A DNA stretch of 9,221 nucleotides from Ramlibacter sp. (GTDB taxonomy: Bacteria > Pseudomonadota > Gammaproteobacteria > Burkholderiales > Burkholderiaceae_C). Numbering within the stretch: position 1 is the first letter of the stretch; the number at the start of each line of letters is the position of its first letter. The position numbers were made by a program, and so were the translations under genes. The stretch is taken from contig JAMPXR010000074.1 in NCBI GenBank assembly GCA_023701085.1, positions 1 to 9,221 of the forward strand. Reading direction: 5' to 3'. Below the pieces are notes generated by a model, which was not told the origin of the DNA, made no database searches, and saw only the letters and a program-made list of their open reading frames with translations. Of this stretch, positions 1 to 6,461 are shown piece after piece.

Positions 1-1044
1 GACGGCGGCCGCTATGTCGGCACCTGGCATGCGGTCATCACCAAGCACCCGGAGCGCGGCGACGTGAACTGGGGCATGTACCGCCAGATGATGTTCGACG
101 GGCGCACCATGTCCGGGGCCGTGTTCCCGTTCTCCGACCTGGGCAAGCAGCTGTCCGAATACTATCTGCCGCGCGGCCTGAGCTGTCCCTTTGCCACGGC
201 GATCGGCCTGTCGCCGCTGGCGGCCATGGCCGCCTGCGCCCCGTCGCCGATCCCGGAGCCGGAACTGACCGGCATGCTGGCCGGCGAACCGGTCCGCCTG
301 GTCAAGTGCGAGACCAACGACCTGGAGGTCCCGGCCGACGCGGAGATCATCATCGAGGGCGAGATCTGCCCCGACTACAAGGTCGAGGAAGGACCCTTCG
401 GCGAGTACACGGGCTATCGCACCAGTCCGCGCGACTTCCGCGTCACTTTCCGCGTCAACTGCATCACCTACCGCGACAACGCGACGATGACCATCTCCAA
501 CATGGGCGTGCCCCAGGACGAAGGCCAGTTGCTGCGTTCGTTCTCGCTCGGCCTGGAGCTGGAAAAGCTGCTGCGCAGCCAGGGCATCCCGATCACCGGC
601 GTGTACATGCATCCGCGCTCGACGCACCACATGATGATCGTCGGCGTGAAGGCGACCTATTCAGGCATCGCCCAGCAGATCGCGCAGCTGGCCTTCGGCA
701 GCAAGCTCGGGCCGTGGTTCCACATGGTGATGGTGGTCGACGACCAGACCGACATCTACAACTGGGACGAGGTGTACCACGCGTTCTGCACCCGCTGCCA
801 CCCGGAGAACGGAATCCACGTCTACAAGAACACCACCGGCACGCCTCTGTATCCCTTCGCCACGCCGCATGAGCGCAAGTACTCGATCGGCTCCAAGGTG
901 TTGTTCGACTGCCTGTGGCCGATGGATTGGGACCGGATCAACGATGTGCCGACGCTGGTGAGCTTCAAGAACGTCTACCCGAAGCACATCCAGGACAAGG
1001 TACTGGCCAACTGGTCCGACTACGGCTATCGCTCAACGAAGTAA
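1..1044 (+). CDS. UbiD-family prFMN-dependent (de)carboxylase, first subunit (5' partial)
   Basis: The reading frame is open from base 1, so the start lies upstream; 347 residues are visible. It belongs to the UbiD family, which reversibly (de)carboxylates aromatic or unsaturated acids using prenylated FMN. Visible landmarks, counted from base 1, are N23-x4-R28 (the family Asn/Arg pair in the prFMN-metal site), a typical stretch at about 113-129 ending in AEIIIEG, EGPFGE at 130-135, and PQDE at about 171-174, which lines up with the acidic motif carrying the proposed catalytic glutamate. The metal-ligand His expected 16-18 residues after the Arg is not obvious; that stretch reads FPFSDLG. The family is usually about 450-500 aa, so roughly 100-150 N-terminal residues are missing. 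It is followed 12 nt later by the 85-aa gene and then by a second UbiD protein, suggesting a hetero-oligomeric enzyme like phenylphosphate carboxylase. Family certain, substrate unknown. Confidence 0.93.
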   Translation, partial: DGGRYVGTWHAVITKHPERGDVNWGMYRQMMFDGRTMSGAVFPFSDLGKQLSEYYLPRGLSCPFATAIGLSPLAAMAACAPSPIPEPELTGMLAGEPVRLVKCETNDLEVPADAEIIIEGEICPDYKVEEGPFGEYTGYRTSPRDFRVTFRVNCITYRDNATMTISNMGVPQDEGQLLRSFSLGLELEKLLRSQGIPITGVYMHPRSTHHMMIVGVKATYSGIAQQIAQLAFGSKLGPWFHMVMVVDDQTDIYNWDEVYHAFCTRCHPENGIHVYKNTTGTPLYPFATPHERKYSIGSKVLFDCLWPMDWDRINDVPTLVSFKNVYPKHIQDKVLANWSDYGYRSTK

Positions 1045-1056
1045 GGAGACACGGAT

Positions 1057-1314
1057 ATGAAAAACATGTGGGAAGTCTTCGTGATGGACATGTCGGAGCT
1101 GCCCGAAGGCAAGGACCTTGAGCTGAGCATCCGCACGCTCAATTCGGGCAATCAGAAATACACGTACAAGCGCGTGCGCTGCCAGGTTTCCGCGACTGCA
1201 GACCGGTTTGCCGACGAGCTCCAGGTCCGCATGGGGCGGGGCCAGCTGAGCCCGAGCAGGTTCTCCATCAAGGTGATCGAGGACGTCGAGCGGATGCCGG
1301 CGAAGTACAGGTAG
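1057..1314 (+). CDS. Small (85 aa) putative subunit of the UbiD-type carboxylase
   Basis: ATG at 1057 follows a strong ribosome binding site (AAGGAGA, about 8 nt upstream), and the gene lies 12 nt after the first UbiD gene. The product is about 10 kDa, soluble and charged, with no cysteine cluster, signal peptide or membrane segment. It starts MKNMWEVFVMDMSELPEG and ends with RMPAKYR. I do not recognise a catalytic motif. Its position between two UbiD-like genes and its size match the 10-kDa subunit that, with two UbiD-like subunits, forms the 4-hydroxybenzoate/CO2-exchanging core of phenylphosphate carboxylase in Thauera aromatica. The role as a structural or accessory subunit is therefore inferred from context, not from a motif. 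The coding call is good because of the ribosome binding site, operon spacing and lack of a better frame. Confidence 0.8.
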   Translation: MKNMWEVFVMDMSELPEGKDLELSIRTLNSGNQKYTYKRVRCQVSATADRFADELQVRMGRGQLSPSRFSIKVIEDVERMPAKYR

Positions 1315-1322
1315 GGCCGGAT

Positions 1323-1357
1323 GCGATGACCCTGCGGCGAGGGATGCCGTTCATCGC
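1323..1357 (+). promoter_or_regulatory. Intercistronic two-tier hairpin between small subunit and second UbiD gene
   Basis: The 73-nt gap between the 85-aa gene and the second ubiD-like gene holds an outer inverted repeat, GCGATGA (1323-1329) with TCATCGC (1351-1357). Inside it is a stem CCCT/AGGG (1330-1333 with 1340-1343) around a six-base loop. There is no T-run after it, so it is unlikely to be a strong intrinsic terminator. It could stabilise the upstream mRNA or tune subunit ratios. The pairing is seen directly; the role is inference. Confidence 0.4.
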
Positions 1358-1387
1358 TCGCCCCATTCAGCTGTTGGACCAAGAACC

Positions 1388-2734
1388 ATGAGTTATACCG
1401 ACCTGCGCGCCTTCCTGTCCGATCTTGGTGGCGATTTGCTGCGTATAGAACGGGCCTTCGAGCCGCGTCACGAAATGGCGGCGCTGCTGCGCGCCATGCC
1501 CGCGAAGTCGCCGGCGGTGCTGTTCGAGAACGTCACCGGCTACCCGGGCGCGCGGGTGGCCGGTAACCTGATCGCAAGCCGGCGCCGCATGGCCCTCGCA
1601 CTTGGCACGTCCGAGGACAAGCTGTCGGAAACCTATCTGCAGCGCACCCGCACGGGGATCGCACCGGTCCACACCAGGCAGGCGCCGGTGAAGGAGGTGG
1701 TCCATGCCGCCCCTGCGGATTTGCTGTCGCTGCTGCCGATCCTCACGCACTACGAAAAGGACGCCGCGCCGTTCATCACGACCGGAATGGTTCTGTGCCG
1801 CGATCCGAAAACGGAACGGCGCGGCATGGGCATCCACCGCATGATGGCCAAAGGCGGCAACCGTCTGGGGATCTTCCTGTCCAATCCGCCGCTTTCGCAG
1901 TTCCATGCGAACGCGGAAGCGGACGGCAAGCCGCTGGAAATCGCGGTGGCGCTCGGCGTCGAGCCCGCGATCCTGGTGGCGTCAGTGGTAAAGAGCGGTC
2001 CCGTCGGCCCGGACAAGATGGCCATTGCGGGGGCGCTGCGTGGCGCGCCCGTCGAAATGATCCGGGCGGAGACCGTGGACGTCGATGTTCCGGCGCGCGC
2101 CGAGATCATCATCGAGGGGCGCGTGCTGCCTGGTGTACGCGAGCCGGAAGGTCCGTTTGGAGAAAACACCGGCTACTACTTCTCCAATGTCAGCCCGGTG
2201 GTCGAAGTCACCGCCGTGACCCACCGGCGCGACTTCATTTATCCGGCCCTTTGCCCCTGGACCGAGGATGTCGATACGCTGCTGTCGCTAGCCGCGGGCA
2301 CCGAATTGCTGGGCCAGCTGCGGTCCCAGGTCGCCGGCGTGGCCGATCTCGACCTGACCGCCGGTACCTGCAGCTTCAGCGCCGTCATTTCGGTCAGCAA
2401 GGCCAAGCCCACGGAAGTGCGGCGCCTGATCCATCTGGCGCTGACCATGGACCGCCGCCTGAAGCTGGTCACCGTGGTCGATGACGACGTCGACATCCGG
2501 GATCCGCGCGAAGTCGCGTGGGCTCTGGCGACCCGTTTTCAGCCCGACCGCGACACGGTCATCCTGAGCGGAATGGAAGGCTACGTGATCGATCCATCCT
2601 GCGGTGGCGCGACCGGTTCCAGGATAGGCATGGATGCCACGCGCGGCAGCGGCCCTGAATTCGACAGGATCACGATCCCGGCTGCAGCCGCAGCCAAGGC
2701 CCGGGCCGTCATGGCCGAACTAGGACAAGGATAG
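1388..2734 (+). CDS. UbiD-family prFMN-dependent (de)carboxylase, second subunit
   Basis: A complete 448-residue UbiD-family protein, slightly shorter than the usual 480-500. ATG at 1388 is preceded only by a weak purine-rich stretch. Family landmarks: VPARAEIIIEG at 234-244, EGPFGENTGYY at 254-264, PWTED at 290-294 (equivalent of the acidic catalytic motif), VTVVDDDVDI at 361-370, and a typical C-terminal GSRIGMDAT at 410-418. The conserved Asn-x4-Arg motif reads G146-x4-R151 here, so the Arg is kept but the metal-ligand Asn is Gly. The usual downstream His region reads SNPPLSQF (165-172). The first UbiD protein keeps the Asn, so the two may have different roles, such as catalytic and structural or substrate-shaping. 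The gene ends 4 nt before ubiX, implying co-expression with the enzyme that makes its cofactor. Family certain; activity and substrate (carboxylase of a phenolic or aryl substrate, or decarboxylase) unknown. Confidence 0.95.
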   Translation: MSYTDLRAFLSDLGGDLLRIERAFEPRHEMAALLRAMPAKSPAVLFENVTGYPGARVAGNLIASRRRMALALGTSEDKLSETYLQRTRTGIAPVHTRQAPVKEVVHAAPADLLSLLPILTHYEKDAAPFITTGMVLCRDPKTERRGMGIHRMMAKGGNRLGIFLSNPPLSQFHANAEADGKPLEIAVALGVEPAILVASVVKSGPVGPDKMAIAGALRGAPVEMIRAETVDVDVPARAEIIIEGRVLPGVREPEGPFGENTGYYFSNVSPVVEVTAVTHRRDFIYPALCPWTEDVDTLLSLAAGTELLGQLRSQVAGVADLDLTAGTCSFSAVISVSKAKPTEVRRLIHLALTMDRRLKLVTVVDDDVDIRDPREVAWALATRFQPDRDTVILSGMEGYVIDPSCGGATGSRIGMDATRGSGPEFDRITIPAAAAAKARAVMAELGQG

Positions 2735-2738
2735 GAAG

Positions 2739-3356
2739 ATGAAGAGAATCGTCGTCGGAATATCGGGAGCAAGCGGCGCCATTTATGGGCTGCGCATCCT
2801 CCAGGTGCTCAAGCAGGCGGGTGTGGAAACGCATCTCGTCATGTCCGATTCGGCCAAGCGCACCATCCTGTACGAGACCGACTACACGATCTCGGCGGTC
2901 AAGGAACTCGCGAGCCACGTGCATGACATCAACGATGTCGGCGCATGCATCTCGTCCGGTTCTTTCAAGCACGACGGCATGGTGATCGCACCCTGCTCGA
3001 TCAAGACGCTTTCGGCGCTGGCGAATTCATTCAATACCAACCTGCTGATCCGCTCCGCCGACGTCACGCTCAAGGAGCGGCGCCGGATGGTGCTGATGAT
3101 CCGCGAGACGCCGCTGCATCTGGGCCACTTGCGGTTGATGACCTTGGTGACCGAAACCGGCGCCGTGCTCATCCCGCCGCTGCCCGCGTTCTATCACCGA
3201 CCGAAAACCCTGGAAGACATCATCGACCAGTCGGTCAACAAGGCGCTCGACCAATTCGATCTGGGTGTAGAACTCAATCTGTTCAAGCGCTGGACCGGGA
3301 ATGAAGAACGCGACAAGTCCAGGTGCCGCCATGAAGTCGCTGAAACTGAACCTTGA
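2739..3356 (+). CDS. ubiX: UbiX-type flavin prenyltransferase (prFMN synthase)
   Basis: A 205-residue protein of the UbiX/Pad1 family, which attaches a dimethylallyl group to N5 and C6 of reduced FMN to make prenylated FMN, the UbiD cofactor. Motifs: GISGASG at 7-13 (FMN phosphate loop), SGSFKHDGMVIAPCS at 73-87, the prenyl-phosphate site LKERRRMVLMIRETPL at 111-126, and PAFYHRPKTLEDIIDQ at 149-164. The core fits the usual 190-200 residues; a short charged tail (about 187-205) extends past it and overlaps the next gene. ATG at 2739 lies 4 nt after the ubiD stop, with AAGGATAGGAAG just upstream. E. coli and Pseudomonas UbiX use dimethylallyl monophosphate, while some relatives accept the diphosphate; the sequence alone does not say which applies. 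Location between the ubiD genes and flavin/prenyl supply genes strongly supports the function. Confidence 0.97.
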   Translation: MKRIVVGISGASGAIYGLRILQVLKQAGVETHLVMSDSAKRTILYETDYTISAVKELASHVHDINDVGACISSGSFKHDGMVIAPCSIKTLSALANSFNTNLLIRSADVTLKERRRMVLMIRETPLHLGHLRLMTLVTETGAVLIPPLPAFYHRPKTLEDIIDQSVNKALDQFDLGVELNLFKRWTGNEERDKSRCRHEVAETEP

Positions 3357-3738
3357 GGTCGAGGGAACGCTGTGCAGCGGACTGGGCGAGGGGGCGCGAT
3401 TCACGCAACTGGCCTGGGCAGCGCGCGAATTTCGGGACAAGCTCGGGTTTGCGCCTTATCCCGGGACCCTCAATTTGATGCTGTCCGGGGCTGACTGGAC
3501 AGCGGCGCGTTCCCGGCTGCAGCAAGCGGCCGGCATCGCGATCGTTCCGCCGAGCGGATTTTGTGCTGCCAAGTGCTTTCCCGTCACGGTCAATGACCGG
3601 ATCGAAGGCGCGGTCGTCCTGCCCGAGGTCGGCAACTACCCCGCCGACAAGTGCGAGATCCTGGCGCCGGTCGGGCTCAGGCAGGAACTCGATCTGCGTG
3701 ATGGCGACGCCGTCCGGCTGCGGGTGGAGATCGCGTGA
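3331..3738 (+). CDS. ribK: DUF120 / archaeal RibK-type CTP-dependent riboflavin kinase
   Basis: A 135-residue protein that I recognise as a DUF120 family member. The characterised archaeal member (Methanocaldococcus jannaschii RibK) phosphorylates riboflavin to FMN using CTP. Motifs run in family order: VEGTLCSGLGEG at 10-21 (nucleotide loop), LGFAPYPGTLNLML at 38-51 (Thr-Leu-Asn at the metal/nucleotide site), FCAAKCFPVTVND at 77-89, GAVVLPE at 93-99, and EILAPVGLRQELDLRDGD at 109-126. Length matches the single-domain archaeal enzyme. ATG at 3331 is chosen because the archaeal homologue begins at the same point and AGGTG precedes it; an in-frame ATG at 3301 would add 10 residues. The gene overlaps ubiX by 26 nt, implying translational coupling. 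Bacteria normally use bifunctional RibF (kinase plus FAD synthetase), so this single-function enzyme would supply FMN for UbiX without converting it to FAD. Transfer from archaea is possible. Confidence 0.9.
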   Translation: MKSLKLNLEVEGTLCSGLGEGARFTQLAWAAREFRDKLGFAPYPGTLNLMLSGADWTAARSRLQQAAGIAIVPPSGFCAAKCFPVTVNDRIEGAVVLPEVGNYPADKCEILAPVGLRQELDLRDGDAVRLRVEIA

Positions 3739-3769
3739 TGCGCCCTCACTCACTACCTTGGAGAAGCTC

Positions 3770-5131
3770 ATGATGATTGGCACGGGGATCCGGGATGTAT
3801 CGGCAACAAGCCTCGAAGGCGCGCCCCCTCGCGCCCCAGGCTATTTCGATGAGGCGACGGAGACAATGCCCCGTGCGCAGCTGGCAGACCTGCAGTGGCA
3901 GAAGCTGCAGGCAATGCTGGCCGAGCTGTGGGGCCGGAACCGGTTTTACACCGACAAGTGGAAAGCCGCCGGTGTGCAAGCTTCGGACATCAAGTCGCTG
4001 GCCGATCTCGCGCGCCTGCCGATGACCACCAAGTCGGAACTGATGGCTGACCAGGCCGCACACGGGCCGTTCGGCAGAAACCTCACCTATCCGGTGGATG
4101 CCTATGTCCGCATGCACCAGACCTCGGGAACCACCGGCGAACCCCTGAAAGTCATGGACACCGAAGCGTCATGGGACTGGTTCGGGCGCTGCTGGGGGCA
4201 TGTGCTGGCGGGCGCGGGCGTGACCACGGGAGATCGCCTGTTCATGGCGTTCGGCTTCGGCCCCTTCATCGGTTTCTGGTCCGCGGTCGAAGGCGCGCGC
4301 AAGGTCGGCGCGGTGATGATCCCGGGCGGCGGCCGTGACTCCATGCAACGCCTGGAACTGATGCGCTCGGCCGGCGCGACGGTGCTGTGCTGCACGCCCA
4401 CCTACGCCTTGCGGCTGGCCGAGGTCGCGCGCGAGGCCGGCTTCGATCTCTCCACGATTCCAGTGCACGCAACGGTGCACGCCGGCGAGCCGGGGGCGAA
4501 TATCCCCGCCACCAAGAAGCGAATCGAAGAAAGCTGGAGCGCAAGGTGTTTTGACCATGCCGGCGCTTCGGAAGTCGGTGCGCACTCCTTCGAATGCCAC
4601 TTGCAGCCCGGTGGCACCCACCTGATCGAAAGCGAATTCATCGCTGAGGTCATCGATCCGTCGACCGGCATGCCCGTGGCTCCGGGAGAACGCGGCGAAC
4701 TGGTGATCACCAACCTGGGCCGCTGGGGCTATCCGGCGATCCGCTACCGCACCGGAGACCTGGTCGTGGTGAACCTGGACCGTTGCGGCTGCGGTCGTAC
4801 CTCGCTGCGATTCGAGGGCGGCATTCTGGGCCGGGCCGACGACATGGTGACGGTGCGCGGCGTGAACGTTTATCCAGCCGGCGTCGAAAACATTATCCGC
4901 AAGTTCCGCGAAGTGGATGAATTCCGGATCACGGTGAAAAAGGTCAAGCAGCTCGACGAAATGGATATCGAGGTGGAACTGTGCCAAAGCGCCGACCGCG
5001 ACGTCGCACACGAGATCGCGGTCAAGCTCGATTCGATGCTGGCCTTCCGCCCGAGCGTGCGCCATGTTGCGGCCAATACACTGCCGCGATTCGAGATGAA
5101 GGCCAAACGTTTCCACGTGCATCGCGAATGA
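3770..5131 (+). CDS. PaaK-type aryl-CoA ligase (phenylacetate-CoA ligase family)
   Basis: A 453-residue AMP-forming ligase of the PaaK type, which activates an aromatic acid with ATP and CoA through an acyl-adenylate. Motifs: QTSGTTGEP at 117-125 (ATP phosphate loop), HAGASEVG at 263-270 (adenine/carboxylate motif), YRTGDLV at 326-332, a CGCGRT motif at 339-344 typical of PaaK-like proteins, GRADDMVTVRGVNVYP at 354-369 (hinge to the C-terminal domain), and a C-terminal Lys in FEMKAKRF (441-448). ATG at 3770 is chosen for GGAG at 3760-3763, 6 nt upstream; a second ATG follows at once, and the frame stays open upstream only as a shadow of ribK. The gene is 31 nt after ribK. Likely substrates are the acids formed or used by the neighbouring UbiD enzymes (a benzoate, hydroxybenzoate, aminobenzoate or phthalate type). 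The family is sure; the substrate is not readable. Confidence 0.93.
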   Translation: MMIGTGIRDVSATSLEGAPPRAPGYFDEATETMPRAQLADLQWQKLQAMLAELWGRNRFYTDKWKAAGVQASDIKSLADLARLPMTTKSELMADQAAHGPFGRNLTYPVDAYVRMHQTSGTTGEPLKVMDTEASWDWFGRCWGHVLAGAGVTTGDRLFMAFGFGPFIGFWSAVEGARKVGAVMIPGGGRDSMQRLELMRSAGATVLCCTPTYALRLAEVAREAGFDLSTIPVHATVHAGEPGANIPATKKRIEESWSARCFDHAGASEVGAHSFECHLQPGGTHLIESEFIAEVIDPSTGMPVAPGERGELVITNLGRWGYPAIRYRTGDLVVVNLDRCGCGRTSLRFEGGILGRADDMVTVRGVNVYPAGVENIIRKFREVDEFRITVKKVKQLDEMDIEVELCQSADRDVAHEIAVKLDSMLAFRPSVRHVAANTLPRFEMKAKRFHVHRE

Positions 5132-5200
5132 GGATTCGCCGTCGAGGTGCACCTTCGAACCGCCCGGCGCTGCGGGCTTGTGCGATATCCAGGAGGCTCC

Positions 5201-5788
5201 ATGCGAGACCAGGTCATACTCGTCGATGAGCACGACAAGCCCACAGGGGCTGCGGGGAAACTGGCCGCTCATCGCAGCGGCAGCCTGCATCGAGCCCTTT
5301 CGATCTTTGTTTTCGCTCCTTCCGGAAGGCTGCTGCTGCAGCGGCGAGCCGCCTCGAAGTATCACTCGGGCGGACTCTGGAGCAATACCTGCTGCAGCCA
5401 TCCCAGGCCGGGAGAGCGCACCGCTGCGGCGGCGCGACGCCGGCTGCGCGAAGAAATGGGTTTCGAATGCGCGCTCACCGAGATGTTCAGTTTCGTCTAC
5501 CGCGCGCACCTTGGAAACGGTTTGATCGAGCACGAATACGATCATGTTTTCTTCGGTGTCCATGGCGGCGAGCCTGTGCTCAACCCGGATGAAGCCGATG
5601 ACGCGAGATGGGTCGATATGAACGACCTCGCGGCCGATGTGAGCAGACGCCCCGATGCCTACACCTTCTGGCTGGCGGTGTGCCTCGACAAGGTCCGCGC
5701 TTGCAGCTCGCCGTTCGTCCGGACCGCGGGTCATCTCGTCAGCCAAGGGCATGCCACCGGGTATTCCCGTGCACGGCAAGCCGGCTAG
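5201..5788 (+). CDS. idi: Type 1 isopentenyl-diphosphate delta-isomerase (Nudix fold)
   Basis: A 195-residue protein that interconverts isopentenyl and dimethylallyl diphosphate. Diagnostic features are [10 protein letters not shown] at 59-68, with the catalytic cysteine in a CCSHP motif (64/65), His30 in SLHRALS, a Nudix-like [10 protein letters not shown] at 80-89, and the second catalytic acid in IEHEYDHVF at 109-117 (metal ligands and catalytic Glu). ATG at 5201 has an ideal AGGAGG 4 nt upstream, which decides the start. It lies 69 nt after the ligase stop and 25 nt before ribA. The E. coli enzyme is 182 aa, so the length is normal; the last 15 residues (QGHATGYSR onward) look like unconserved tail. 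In this operon the likely purpose is to provide the dimethylallyl donor for UbiX rather than general isoprenoid synthesis; that role is inferred from context. Confidence 0.94.
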   Translation: MRDQVILVDEHDKPTGAAGKLAAHRSGSLHRALSIFVFAPSGRLLLQRRAASKYHSGGLWSNTCCSHPRPGERTAAAARRRLREEMGFECALTEMFSFVYRAHLGNGLIEHEYDHVFFGVHGGEPVLNPDEADDARWVDMNDLAADVSRRPDAYTFWLAVCLDKVRACSSPFVRTAGHLVSQGHATGYSRARQAG

Positions 5789-5796
5789 CGCGCCGC

Positions 5797-5805
5797 GGAG
5801 GGAGG
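5797..5805 (+). promoter_or_regulatory. Ribosome binding site deciding a TTG start for ribA
   Basis: The purine run GGAGGGAGG (5797-5805) sits in the 25-nt gap after idi, and GGAGG ends 8 nt before an in-frame TTG at 5814. No in-frame ATG lies between the idi stop and the conserved RibA core, so this site sets the start. Confidence 0.7.
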
Positions 5806-5813
5806 AAACCGTC

Positions 5814-6461
5814 TTGGGCGACTCGTCAGTCATCGAAGCGGCGGCTGGGACTGCGCAGAGCGGCGGCGGGAAGACCCAGGAGGTGCTTCCGGTCGCCTCG
5901 TGCGCACTGCCCACCGCGTGGGGCACGTTCACGTCACACGTTTTTTTCGATGCGGCCGGTCTCGAGCATGTGCTGTTGACCATGGGTGCGGTTGGGGATG
6001 GCAAGCCGGTGCTGGCGCGCATCCACTCCGAGTGCCTTACCGGGGACGCGCTGTCAAGCCTGCGCTGCGACTGCGGTGCGCAGTTGCGCAGCGCCTTGGC
6101 GCGTATCGGCGAGGAAGCGCGCGGCGTGCTGCTTTATCTGCGCCAGGAAGGCAGAGGCATCGGATTGTGCAACAAGATCCGGGCGTATCACCTGCAGGAT
6201 TGCGGAGCCGACACGGTGGACGCCAATCTGCGGCTCGGCTTCGACGCGGATGCGCGCGACTACGCCATGTGCGGACCCATGCTGCACCACGTGCGGGTGC
6301 AACGCTTGCGGCTGATGACCAACAATCCGGCCAAGCTCGCGGCAATGAGGGAACTGGGGCTTGAGGTCGTCGAGCGCGTCGCCATGCCGGCAGTCCGCAA
6401 CCCCTACAACGAAACGTATCTGGATACCAAAGCGCGCCGCATGGGACACCTGCTGGAGTAG
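5814..6461 (+). CDS. ribA: GTP cyclohydrolase II (riboflavin synthesis, first step)
   Basis: A 215-residue monofunctional GTP cyclohydrolase II, which opens GTP to 2,5-diamino-6-ribosylamino-pyrimidinone phosphate, formate and pyrophosphate, the committed step to riboflavin. It matches E. coli RibA (196 aa) throughout. Zinc cysteines are C74, C85 and C87 in [17 protein letters not shown]; the active-site Tyr and GTP-binding motif are [13 protein letters not shown] at 106-118; RLMTNNPAK is at 166-174; and the C-terminal [19 protein letters not shown] spans 197-214. TTG at 5814 is chosen from the strong ribosome binding site; the extra 20-25 N-terminal residues before the core (LPTAWGTF) are low-complexity and unconserved. 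No fused RibB domain is present. The 25-nt gap to idi has no room for an FMN riboswitch, so this copy may escape flavin feedback. It is probably a second, pathway-dedicated copy; that cannot be checked in the window. Confidence 0.95.
   Translation: MGDSSVIEAAAGTAQSGGGKTQEVLPVASCALPTAWGTFTSHVFFDAAGLEHVLLTMGAVGDGKPVLARIHSECLTGDALSSLRCDCGAQLRSALARIGEEARGVLLYLRQEGRGIGLCNKIRAYHLQDCGADTVDANLRLGFDADARDYAMCGPMLHHVRVQRLRLMTNNPAKLAAMRELGLEVVERVAMPAVRNPYNETYLDTKARRMGHLLE

Noticed and set aside
3301..3330. Earlier ATG (3301) as the ribK start
   Set aside because: It would add 10 residues not present in the archaeal homologue and has a weaker ribosome binding site than ATG 3331. It cannot be fully excluded.
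3563..3769. Upstream in-frame extension of the ligase into the riboflavin kinase gene
   Set aside because: The extension reads low-complexity Ser/Arg sequence over ribK, whereas GGAG lies 6 nt before ATG 3770 and the family core starts soon after.
3738..3773. Eleven-codon frame starting at the ATG that overlaps the ribK stop (TGATG)
   Set aside because: No ribosome binding site of its own and no leader-peptide bias in codons. The overlap is probably chance, although it ends at the ligase start.
5127..5229. Short Arg-rich frame in the gap between ligase and idi
   Set aside because: It has no ribosome binding site or motif and runs into idi in another frame. The gap only needs to hold the idi ribosome binding site.
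4169..6022. Long minus-strand open frame (617 codons) opposite the ligase, idi and the start of ribA
   Set aside because: It lies antisense to three genes with clear family motifs, crosses their boundaries, and its translation is Arg/Ala/His-rich with no recognisable domain. Long antisense frames are common in high-GC DNA.
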